Shown in pieces: positions 1 through 5,621 of a stretch of DNA of 6,597 nucleotides. The first letter of the stretch is position 1. Each line of letters opens with the position of its first letter. Position numbers and translations under genes: made by a program. Source of the stretch: Lachnoclostridium sp. UBA7482 (lineage in GTDB: Bacteria > Bacillota > Clostridia > Lachnospirales > Lachnospiraceae); contig DLOO01000009.1 of NCBI GenBank assembly GCA_002479645.1, positions 16,691 to 23,287 of the forward strand, read 5' to 3'. The notes below the pieces were generated by a model. It saw nothing but the letters and a program-made list of their open reading frames with translations. It did no database searches and was not told where the DNA came from.

Positions 1-1
1 C

Positions 2-238
2 GATGCACGTATCCGCCGAGCCATGAAGGAAGCAATTCCCGGTACGACCAAGATTATCATCGCGCAGCGAATCAACAGCGTCAGCCAGGCGGACCGTATT
101 GTCGTTATGGATAACGGCCGCATTAACGGTGTAGGCACCCATGAGGAGTTGTTGGAGAAAAATGCCATTTATCGTGAGGTTTTTGAATCTCAGACCGGCG
201 GCAGCGGAGACTTCGATCAGGCAGGAGGTGAGCTGTAA
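2..238 (+). CDS. ABC exporter half-transporter, degenerate-site subunit (C-terminal end only)
   Basis: Only the last 78 codons are present; the membrane domain, Walker A, signature and Walker B lie before the window. The visible piece begins just after the D-loop (DARIRRAMKEA) and runs through the switch-loop strand TKIIIAQRI and the VMDNGRINGVGTHEELL segment that closes this type of ATPase domain. The switch-loop residue, normally His, is Gln (codon 65-67). In heterodimeric type IV exporters such as TM287/288 and BmrCD this is a mark of the subunit carrying the degenerate ATP site. The tail after the ATPase fold is Gly/Asp-rich (GGSGDFDQAGGEL). The stop overlaps the next ATG by one base (TAATG), and the Shine-Dalgarno for that next gene (223-230) sits inside this one, so the two are probably translationally coupled and made in equal amounts. 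Family call is firm; substrate is unknown. Confidence 0.9.
   Translation, partial: DARIRRAMKEAIPGTTKIIIAQRINSVSQADRIVVMDNGRINGVGTHEELLEKNAIYREVFESQTGGSGDFDQAGGEL
223..230 (+). promoter_or_regulatory. Shine-Dalgarno within upstream ABC gene
   Basis: AGGAGGTG is a near-perfect anti-16S match lying inside the last codons of the first ABC gene, 7 bp before the ATG at 238. It fixes the start of the second subunit and, with the TAATG overlap, indicates coupled translation. Confidence 0.85.
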
Positions 239-2163
239 TGGCAGAAGGTAAGGCAGTAAAGGGACCGATGGGACGTGGTATGCGCGGTCCGAGACCGAAG
301 GTGGAAAATCCCAAAAAGCTTTTGATGCGTATTCTCGGGTATGTCGGAAAAACATATAAGATTCCGTGTTTTCTTGTGCTTTTATGCATCGTTGTCAATA
401 CGTTGGCAACGATTCAGGGAACGTTGTTTACCAAGCAGCTCATTGATGAATTTATCGAACCGCTGATTGGGCATGAAAATCCGGATTACAGCAATTTGCT
501 TCATGCAATTATCCGTGTGGGCTGCATTTATATTCTCGGTATTGCGGCGAACTATTTCCATGCGATTTTGATGGCATACATTACCCAGGGAACCCTGCGC
601 AGACTTCGTGCGGATATGTTTAATCATATGGAGAGCCTGCCGATTCGTTATTTTGATTCGCATTCCCACGGCGAAATCATGTCGTTGTATACGAACGATA
701 TTGATACCCTGAGACAGTTAGTCAGCCAGAGTATTCCGCAGATTATCAGCAGCGTATTTACGGTTGTTTCGGTACTTATCAGCATGATTATTCTGAATAT
801 TCCGCTGACCGTTCTGACACTCGTTATGGTTGCTGTCATGATGAAGTCCAGTGCATTTGTAGCATCCCGAAGCGGCAGCTATTTCGTTGCGCAGCAGAGA
901 GATCTCGGCGCTGTAAACGGCTATATCGAGGAAATGATGCAGGGACAGAAGGTTGTGAAGGTATTCAGCCATGAGGAAATCGGCAAGGAGGAATTTAAGA
1001 AGTTAAATGACCGGCTTTGCGACAGTGCAAACAATGCGAATAAATTTGCCAATATTATCGGTCCGGTCAACGCACAGCTCGGCAACCTGAGTTACGTTAT
1101 GTGTGCGATTGTCGGCGGCTTCCTGGCATTAAACGGCATCGGAGGATTTACTCTCGGCGGTCTGGCAAGCTTTTTGACCTTTAACAAGAGCTTCAGTATG
1201 CCGGTGAACCAGGTGAGCCAGCAGATGAACGCAATCGTTATGGCGCTTGCGGGGGCGGAGCGTATCTTCAAACTTCTGGATGAAAAGCCGGAGACGGATG
1301 ACGGTTATGTGACTTTGGTTAATGCAAAGGAAGAAAACGGCGAGCTTGTCGAGGCAGAGGAGCGTACCGGGCTGTGGGCATGGAAGCATACCCATCAGGC
1401 AGACGGGTCCGTGACTTATGTGCGTCTGCGGGGCGACGTCGTATTTGACGATGTGGATTTCGGTTATGTGGAGGATAAGATTGTACTTCACAATGTGAAG
1501 CTTTTTGCGACGCCCGGACAGAAGATTGCATTTGTCGGTTCGACCGGTGCGGGCAAGACCACGATTACGAATCTGATTAACCGTTTCTATGACATTCAGG
1601 ATGGCAAGATCCGCTACGACGGAATCAATATTAACAAGATTAAAAAGGATGACCTGCGTCGTTCCCTCGGTATGGTGCTTCAGGATACCCATCTTTTCAC
1701 GGGAACGGTTGCGGACAATATTCGTTACGGTCGTCTTGAGGCAACGGACGCAGAGGTAGAAGCAGCCGCAAAGCTTGCCAATGCGCATGGATTTATCTGC
1801 CGTTTGCCGCAGGGCTACCATACGATGCTGACCGGTGACGGCGCGAACCTGTCCCAGGGGCAGCGTCAGCTTCTTGCGATTGCAAGAGCAGCGATTGCCA
1901 ATCCGCCGGTACTGATTCTGGATGAGGCAACCAGCTCCATCGATACCAGAACGGAGAAGATTGTTCAGGAGGGTATGGATAAGCTGATGCAAGGACGTAC
2001 CACCTTCGTGATTGCACACCGTCTGTCTACGGTTAAGAACAGTGATTGTATTATGGTGCTTGAGCAGGGACGCATTATCGAGCGTGGACGTCACGAAGAA
2101 TTGCTGGAAGAAAAGGGCAAGTATTATCAGCTCTATACCGGCAGGAAGAGCGAGACGGCATAA
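238..2163 (+). CDS. ABC exporter half-transporter, catalytic-site subunit (permease-ATPase fusion)
   Basis: This 641-residue protein is a complete half-transporter. A basic, Gly-rich N-terminus (1-40) leads into about six membrane helices (roughly 41-64, 88-116, 166-186, 189-206, 274-298, 303-325), followed by an ATPase domain from about 400. Visible motifs are A-loop Tyr410, Walker A GSTGAGKTT (434-442), Q-loop Gln482, signature LSQGQ (538-542), Walker B with catalytic Glu563 (LILDEATSS), D-loop Asp569 and switch His594. The signature has Gln where LSGGQ has Gly. In family structures that signature faces the partner's nucleotide site, so the upstream subunit (Gln switch loop) and this one make one degenerate and one active site. 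Residues about 356-399 form an extra Trp-containing segment between the membrane and ATPase domains. The start is the ATG of the TAATG overlap, 7 bp after AGGAGGTG (223-230). Likely a membrane multidrug- or lipid-type exporter; the substrate is not inferable. Confidence 0.95.
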   Translation: MAEGKAVKGPMGRGMRGPRPKVENPKKLLMRILGYVGKTYKIPCFLVLLCIVVNTLATIQGTLFTKQLIDEFIEPLIGHENPDYSNLLHAIIRVGCIYILGIAANYFHAILMAYITQGTLRRLRADMFNHMESLPIRYFDSHSHGEIMSLYTNDIDTLRQLVSQSIPQIISSVFTVVSVLISMIILNIPLTVLTLVMVAVMMKSSAFVASRSGSYFVAQQRDLGAVNGYIEEMMQGQKVVKVFSHEEIGKEEFKKLNDRLCDSANNANKFANIIGPVNAQLGNLSYVMCAIVGGFLALNGIGGFTLGGLASFLTFNKSFSMPVNQVSQQMNAIVMALAGAERIFKLLDEKPETDDGYVTLVNAKEENGELVEAEERTGLWAWKHTHQADGSVTYVRLRGDVVFDDVDFGYVEDKIVLHNVKLFATPGQKIAFVGSTGAGKTTITNLINRFYDIQDGKIRYDGININKIKKDDLRRSLGMVLQDTHLFTGTVADNIRYGRLEATDAEVEAAAKLANAHGFICRLPQGYHTMLTGDGANLSQGQRQLLAIARAAIANPPVLILDEATSSIDTRTEKIVQEGMDKLMQGRTTFVIAHRLSTVKNSDCIMVLEQGRIIERGRHEELLEEKGKYYQLYTGRKSETA

Positions 2164-2173
2164 ATTTTTTTCA

Positions 2174-2198
2174 TACGTTCCGGCATACCCGGAGCGTG
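2174..2198 (+). other. Hairpin between the ABC gene and rimM
   Basis: ACGTTCCGG (2175-2183), loop CATAC, then CCGGAGCGT (2189-2197) forms a 9-bp stem with one G-U pair, extendable by another G-U pair. It is preceded by seven Ts (2165-2171) but followed by mixed sequence, so it does not match a canonical intrinsic terminator on either strand. It may be a weak terminator or attenuator, an RNA-stabilising or processing structure, or chance. The pairing is seen directly; its role is open. Confidence 0.5.
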
Positions 2199-2225
2199 CT
2201 GCATAAGTATATAAAGAGAGGTTTT

Positions 2226-2732
2226 ATGGAACAGTTTTTAAGAGTTGGCGTATTCGCCAATACACACGGCGTTCACGGGGAAATCAAATTATTCCCCACA
2301 ACCGATGATGTGAACCGTTTCCAAAAGGGAGTACCGGTTTTTCTGGATACCGGGCAGGGGAAGAAGGAACTGGTTATTTCCGGTGTGAAATATTTCAAAA
2401 ATATGGTGATTCTTAAGTTTGAAGGAATCGACAACATCAATGATATTGAGAAATTTAAGGGCTGCGATGTGCTTGTAGATCGTGAACATGCGGTAGAATT
2501 GGAAGAGGACGAGTATTTTATCTGTGACGTTCTCGGGGCAAAGGTGGTTACCGAAGAGGGCGAAGAGCTCGGAACGCTCAAGGACGTCATGCAGACCGGC
2601 GCCAACGACGTATATGTGATTACTATGAAAAACGGCAGGGAAGCTTTGTTCCCGGTCATTCCCGACTGTGTAAAGGATATCAATGTCGAAGACAAGGTAA
2701 TTACGGTTCATGTAATGCCGGGGCTTCTGTAA
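2226..2732 (+). CDS. rimM: Ribosome maturation factor RimM
   Basis: RimM binds ribosomal protein S19 in the 30S head and assists late 16S rRNA processing and small-subunit assembly in the cytoplasm. The 168-residue product has the family layout. An N-terminal RimM domain (about 1-88) carries the hallmark RVGVFANTHGVHGEIKLFP and the FKNMVILKFEGIDN stretch, and a C-terminal PRC-barrel (about 95-168) carries DEYFICDVLG, GANDVYVI and LFPVIPDC. Length is close to B. subtilis RimM. The ATG at 2226 is chosen over an upstream in-frame GTG at 2196 because the conserved N-terminus begins here and GAGAGG (2216-2221) lies 4 bp before it; the GTG has no usable ribosome site and falls within the hairpin. 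trmD follows after 22 bp, as in most bacteria. No clear promoter is visible upstream, so it may be read through from the ABC genes. Confidence 0.96.
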   Translation: MEQFLRVGVFANTHGVHGEIKLFPTTDDVNRFQKGVPVFLDTGQGKKELVISGVKYFKNMVILKFEGIDNINDIEKFKGCDVLVDREHAVELEEDEYFICDVLGAKVVTEEGEELGTLKDVMQTGANDVYVITMKNGREALFPVIPDCVKDINVEDKVITVHVMPGLL

Positions 2733-2754
2733 GGAACGCCGATAGGAGGAGCAT

Positions 2755-3516
2755 ATGATTTTTCATGTATTGACCTTATTTCCGGAGATGATTGCCGAAG
2801 GTATGTCCCACAGTATTATCGGACGTGCACAGGACGCGGGTATTATCTCGGTAAATGCGGTAAACATTCGGGATTTTTCGGAAGATAAGCATAAGCACGC
2901 GGATGATTATCCTTACGGAGGCGGCGCAGGCATGGTAATGTCCTGTGAGCCGATTTATAAGGCATATGACAGCATTGTGCGGGAGCGCAGGCGGCGTTCC
3001 CGTCCGCGCGTTGTTTACCTTACCCCGCAGGGACAGGTGTTTAATCAGGAAATGGCAAAGTCCATGGCGGAGGAAGAGGATATGATTTTCCTTTGCGGAC
3101 ATTACGAGGGCGTTGACGAGCGTGTGCTTGAAGCAATTGTTACCGATCGCGTGTCTATCGGAGATTATGTGCTGTCGGGAGGAGAACTGGCTGCCATGGT
3201 TATGATGGATGCGATTGCCCGTATGGTTCCGGGGGTGCTTACCAACGAAGAGAGCGGAAGTACCGAAAGCTTTGAAGGGAATCTGCTCGAATATCCGCAG
3301 TATACGCGCCCGGAGGTGTGGCAGGGACGGAAGGTTCCGGAGGTGCTTCTGAGCGGTCATCATGCAAAGATTGAGGAGTGGAGAAGACAACAGTCAATTC
3401 TGCGAACCCTGCTGGTCAGGCCGGAGCTTCTTGACGGCGCAGAGCTCTCGAAAAAGGACCAGAAATACCTCGAGGGGCTGAGGGCGCAGTCAGAGTGCAA
3501 AAACAATGCAAAATAA
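2755..3516 (+). CDS. trmD: tRNA (guanine-37-N1)-methyltransferase TrmD
   Basis: TrmD transfers methyl from S-adenosylmethionine to N1 of G37 next to the anticodon, which prevents +1 frameshifting. The 253-residue protein is a SPOUT (trefoil-knot) dimer by family. Visible blocks are FHVLTLFPEM at the N-terminus, DDYPYGGGAGMVM, LTPQGQ, FLCGHYEGVDERV and SIGDYVLSGGELAAM (knot and SAM site), Arg156 (equivalent to E. coli Arg154), then LLEYPQYTRPEVW and LLSGHHAKIEEWR in the C-terminal tRNA-binding part. At the position of the catalytic Asp169 of E. coli (EDSF) this protein has Glu171 (TESF). The ATG lies 5 bp after a perfect AGGAGG (2744-2749), a stronger ribosome site than that of rimM. The 3' end carries an inverted repeat reaching into the rplS promoter. 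Confidence 0.97.
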   Translation: MIFHVLTLFPEMIAEGMSHSIIGRAQDAGIISVNAVNIRDFSEDKHKHADDYPYGGGAGMVMSCEPIYKAYDSIVRERRRRSRPRVVYLTPQGQVFNQEMAKSMAEEEDMIFLCGHYEGVDERVLEAIVTDRVSIGDYVLSGGELAAMVMMDAIARMVPGVLTNEESGSTESFEGNLLEYPQYTRPEVWQGRKVPEVLLSGHHAKIEEWRRQQSILRTLLVRPELLDGAELSKKDQKYLEGLRAQSECKNNAK

Positions 3517-3526
3517 TGCTTGCATT
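3505..3526 (+). repeat. Inverted repeat over trmD stop and rplS -35 box
   Basis: AATGCAA (3505-3511) and TTGCATT (3520-3526) are perfect 7-bp inverted copies separated by 8 bases. The left arm is in the last trmD codons and the right arm contains the -35 element of the rplS promoter. It could be a protein-binding dyad or a weak 3' hairpin on the trmD mRNA; there is no T-tract after it. The AT-rich context makes chance possible. Confidence 0.4.
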
Positions 3527-3548
3527 CACATAGGAGATGTGTTATAAT
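3520..3548 (+). promoter_or_regulatory. SigA-type promoter for rplS, extended -10
   Basis: The -35 TTGCAT (3520-3525, 4 of 6 to consensus), a 17-bp spacer, and a perfect -10 TATAAT (3543-3548) preceded by the TG of an extended -10 (3540-3541) make the strongest promoter in the window. Transcription should start near 3555, giving an rplS leader of about 75 nt. It begins only 4 bp after the trmD stop and gives L19 expression independent of rimM-trmD. Confidence 0.85.
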
Positions 3549-3554
3549 CTAAAC

Positions 3555-3616
3555 CCGTGAGACGCGGTGTTCCGCTGTGCCGTTGGCAGAATGAATACCG
3601 AAATTTAATATTTTAT
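3555..3616 (+). promoter_or_regulatory. Structured rplS 5' leader, candidate L19 leader
   Basis: Between the predicted start site and the ribosome binding site lie two adjacent small hairpins: GCGG-TGTT-CCGC (3564-3575) and TGCC-GTT-GGCA (3578-3588), separated by two bases, followed by an AT-rich unpaired stretch. Firmicutes have a described L19 autoregulatory leader in front of rplS, and the position and size here fit one. The match to that family was not tested, so the structure is seen while the identity is inferred. Confidence 0.45.
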
Positions 3617-3621
3617 GGAGG
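3617..3621 (+). promoter_or_regulatory. rplS ribosome binding site deciding the start
   Basis: GGAGG lies 3 bp before an ATG at 3625 and 9 bp before an in-frame ATG at 3631. The 3-bp gap is shorter than normal, so 3631 is the preferred initiation codon; the alternative adds only Met-Thr. Confidence 0.6.
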
Positions 3622-3630
3622 TCTATGACA

Positions 3631-3984
3631 ATGGCAAATGTAGATTACATTGCAAAGCTGGAGAAGGAACAGCTCAAGGAAAACGTAACATCCTTCAACG
3701 TAGGCGACACCATCCGTGTTATGGCAAAGGTAAAGGAAGGTAACCGTGAGAGAACGCAGGCTTTCGAGGGCGTATGTATTAAGAGACAGAACGGCGGCGT
3801 TAAGGAAACCTTCACGGTACGTAAGAATTCCAATGGCTGCGGTGTTGAGAAGACCTGGCCTTTGAACTCTCCCATAATCGAGAGCATCACTGTGATCCGT
3901 CGTGGTAAGGTTCGTAGAGCTAAGCTCAACTACCTGCGCGCGAGAGTCGGTAAGGCTGCTAAGGTTAAGGAACTTGTAAAGTAA
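3631..3984 (+). CDS. rplS: 50S ribosomal protein L19
   Basis: L19 sits at the 30S-50S interface of the large subunit and contributes to an intersubunit bridge. The 117-residue protein, against 115 in B. subtilis, contains the family core: [50 protein letters not shown] and the basic C-terminal block [23 protein letters not shown]. It is Lys/Arg-rich as expected for an rRNA-binding protein. The start at 3631 is favoured by Shine-Dalgarno spacing; 3625 in the same frame is possible and would add two residues. With its own promoter (3520-3548) and terminator (3999-4030) the gene can be transcribed alone, and it may also receive readthrough from trmD, since no terminator separates them. Confidence 0.97.
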   Translation: MANVDYIAKLEKEQLKENVTSFNVGDTIRVMAKVKEGNRERTQAFEGVCIKRQNGGVKETFTVRKNSNGCGVEKTWPLNSPIIESITVIRRGKVRRAKLNYLRARVGKAAKVKELVK

Positions 3985-3998
3985 TATATGATTTCTTC

Positions 3999-4030
3999 AG
4001 AGGTTGTGTTTGACACAGCCTCTATTTTTC
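3999..4030 (+). terminator. Intrinsic terminator after rplS
   Basis: AGAGGTTGTG (3999-4008), loop TTTGA, then CACAGCCTCT (4014-4023) gives a 10-bp stem with a single G-U pair, followed by ATTTTTC. It lies 14 bp past the rplS stop and separates the L19 unit from lepB. Confidence 0.9.
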
Positions 4031-4057
4031 TATATGGAGTAATACCGAAACCGCTCA

Positions 4058-4104
4058 GTGAAAAATAATATTTCCCAAAACGTGAAAAATATAGTATAAT
4101 ATTT
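4058..4104 (+). repeat. Imperfect AT-rich direct repeats around lepB promoter
   Basis: GTGAAAAATA occurs at 4058-4067 and 4082-4091, and ATAATATTT occurs at 4065-4073 and 4096-4104. The two blocks appear in the same order twice, the second time spread by 7 extra bases that create the TATAAT -10 box. This could be a diverged tandem duplication or paired binding sites; low sequence complexity makes chance likely enough to keep confidence low. Confidence 0.4.
4072..4100 (+). promoter_or_regulatory. Probable promoter for lepB-rbgA-rnhB
   Basis: A perfect -10 TATAAT (4095-4100) is preceded at 17 bp by TTCCCA (4072-4077, 4 of 6 to the -35 consensus). There is no extended -10. The start would be near 4107, about 40 nt before lepB. 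It follows the rplS terminator directly, which supports a new transcription unit here. Confidence 0.65.
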
Positions 4105-4145
4105 TAAGGTACAGAGAAAGCTCAGGCGGCGAAAGGAGGAAAAAC

Positions 4146-4745
4146 ATGGCCGGAAGGTATGATTTTACGCATGCGGAACGAAAAGAGAAGATTTTAAGCA
4201 TCGTGTATACGGTTACCGTATGGGTAATTTCGCTGGCAGCCGTGATTTTCCTTGCGTATTTTTTGATGAAGTATTCGCTGGAGAAAACCAATGTGGTCGA
4301 CGCTTCGATGGAGCCGACGCTTTCGATGAAGGACGAGCTGTTAATTGATACGCTGACTTACCGTATCCGAAAGCCGAAGCGCTTTGAAATTATTGTATTT
4401 CGACAAGGAGATGCGGAGCATAATTTCTATAATGTGAAACGCGTAATCGGACTTCCGGGGGAACGTGTGCAGATTAAAGACGGCGTTGTTTACATTAACG
4501 GGAACCCGTTAGCCGAAAAAGTCAATGTAGATGCGATGCTTCTGCCCGGTCTTGCCAACTACGAGATAACTTTAGGGGAAGATGAGTATTTTGTGCTCGG
4601 AGATGCAAGAAACAATTCCGAGGACAGCCGATATGCGACGGTCGGCAATGTAAAAAGAGAGGAAATTATCGGAAAGGCGTGGATTCGCCTGAACAAGTTC
4701 GGATTTGTCAATCAGATGAACCGAAAGGAAGAGGAGGAAAAATAA
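4146..4745 (+). CDS. lepB: Type I signal peptidase (S26 family)
   Basis: This enzyme cleaves signal peptides from exported proteins at the outer face of the cytoplasmic membrane, using a Ser-Lys dyad. The 199-residue protein has a short charged N-terminus, one membrane anchor (about 17-41), then the catalytic domain. Ser54 in SMEPTL is the nucleophile, Lys98 in NVKRVIGLPGE the general base, and GDARNNSEDSR (152-162) is the conserved box E, with Ala154 where Asn is usual. Single-anchor architecture and length are as in Gram-positive SipS-type enzymes. The C-terminus is very acidic (KEEEEK), partly because the AGGAGG site for the next gene is encoded there. The ATG is 6 bp after AAAGGAGGA (4132-4140). 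Clostridia often carry several paralogues, so it need not be the only one. The stop overlaps rbgA as TAATG. Confidence 0.95.
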   Translation: MAGRYDFTHAERKEKILSIVYTVTVWVISLAAVIFLAYFLMKYSLEKTNVVDASMEPTLSMKDELLIDTLTYRIRKPKRFEIIVFRQGDAEHNFYNVKRVIGLPGERVQIKDGVVYINGNPLAEKVNVDAMLLPGLANYEITLGEDEYFVLGDARNNSEDSRYATVGNVKREEIIGKAWIRLNKFGFVNQMNRKEEEEK

Positions 4746-5605
4746 TGCAGTACCAGTGGTATCCGGGACATATGGCGAAAGCAAGACGCCAGATGCAGGA
4801 GGATATGAAGTTTATTGATGTTGTGGTTGAGCTGGTAGATGCGAGAATTCCTTACTCCAGTAAAAATCCGGACATTGATAAGATTGCAAAGGGCAAAGCG
4901 CGTGTGCTTTTACTTAACAAATCGGATATGGCAGACCCGAAGGCGACAGCCCTGTGGAAAAACTATTATGAGAAGCAGGGGTTTTATGTTGTTCCGCTTG
5001 ATTCCAGAAACGGTTCCGGAATCAAGCTCGTATCCGGGAAGATAATGGAAGCCTGCAAGGAGAAAATCGAAAGAGACCGCAGACGAGGTATTCAGAACCG
5101 TCCCGTTCGTGCGATGATTGTCGGTATTCCGAATGTCGGCAAGTCCACATTTATCAACAGTTTTGCCGGAAAGGCTGCCGCGAAGACCGGCAATAAGCCC
5201 GGTGTAACTAAGGGAAAGCAGTGGATTCGCCTCAATGCCCAGGTGGAGCTTCTGGATACCCCCGGTATTCTGTGGCCGAAGTTCGAGGATAACCGTGTCG
5301 GCAAATGCATCGGATGGATTGGTTCCATCAACGATGAGATTCTGGTGCCGTCCGAGATGGCGCTCGATTTGATTGATTATATCATGAGCCGTTATCCGGA
5401 GGTGCTTCCGAGCCGCTTCGGAATCGAAATTTCCGGGGAAGATACCGGACTTATGGTATTTGACAATATTGCAAAGAAGCGCGGCTGCCTCAAAAAAGGC
5501 GGAGAGCTTGATTACGAGCGCGCCGGCCGCATGCTTGTGGACGAGGTACGTTCCTGCAAACTCGGCAGCCTGAGCTTTGAGTTACCGGCAGATGTGAGCA
5601 TATAA
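4745..5605 (+). CDS. rbgA: Ribosome biogenesis GTPase RbgA (YlqF)
   Basis: RbgA is a circularly permuted GTPase that acts in late 50S assembly, where it is needed for correct incorporation of late proteins such as L16. The 286 residues show the permuted order G4-G5-G1-G2-G3: NKSD (58-61), DSRNGSG (86-92), Walker A GIPNVGKST (127-135), Thr155 in PGVT, and DTPG (171-174). The N-terminal YPGHMAKARR holds His9, the residue assigned to catalysis in B. subtilis RbgA. The C-terminal domain ends with the family's KRGCLKKGG and GSLSFELP. The ATG at 4745 overlaps the lepB stop and is 7 bp after AGGAGG (4732-4737). An upstream in-frame ATG at 4679 would add 22 residues outside the family's start and lies within lepB, so it is rejected. 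Confidence 0.97.
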   Translation: MQYQWYPGHMAKARRQMQEDMKFIDVVVELVDARIPYSSKNPDIDKIAKGKARVLLLNKSDMADPKATALWKNYYEKQGFYVVPLDSRNGSGIKLVSGKIMEACKEKIERDRRRGIQNRPVRAMIVGIPNVGKSTFINSFAGKAAAKTGNKPGVTKGKQWIRLNAQVELLDTPGILWPKFEDNRVGKCIGWIGSINDEILVPSEMALDLIDYIMSRYPEVLPSRFGIEISGEDTGLMVFDNIAKKRGCLKKGGELDYERAGRMLVDEVRSCKLGSLSFELPADVSI

Positions 5606-5621
5606 TCACGGAGAATTTACG

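Noticed and set aside
1129..2094. A 321-codon open frame on the minus strand inside the ABC gene
   Set aside because: It is the antisense shadow of a gene whose + strand translation carries every ABC motif. Its product is rich in His/Arg/Cys, resembles no recognised family and has no convincing ribosome site.
2187..2215. Possible promoter for rimM with a TATAAA -10
   Set aside because: The TATAAA at 2210-2215 has no -35 match at 16-18 bp (ACCCGG at 17 bp), and the box would almost abut the ribosome site.
2196..2225. Longer RimM start at GTG 2196
   Set aside because: It adds ten residues not seen in the family, lacks a ribosome site at proper spacing and lies in the hairpin arm; ATG 2226 has GAGAGG before it.
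2776..3390. A 204-codon minus-strand frame opposite trmD
   Set aside because: It is the complement of the conserved TrmD coding sequence and shows no domain of its own.
4679..4744. Longer RbgA start at ATG 4679
   Set aside because: It would put 22 unrelated residues before the conserved QWYPGHM start and overlap lepB in another frame; ATG 4745 has a strong AGGAGG.
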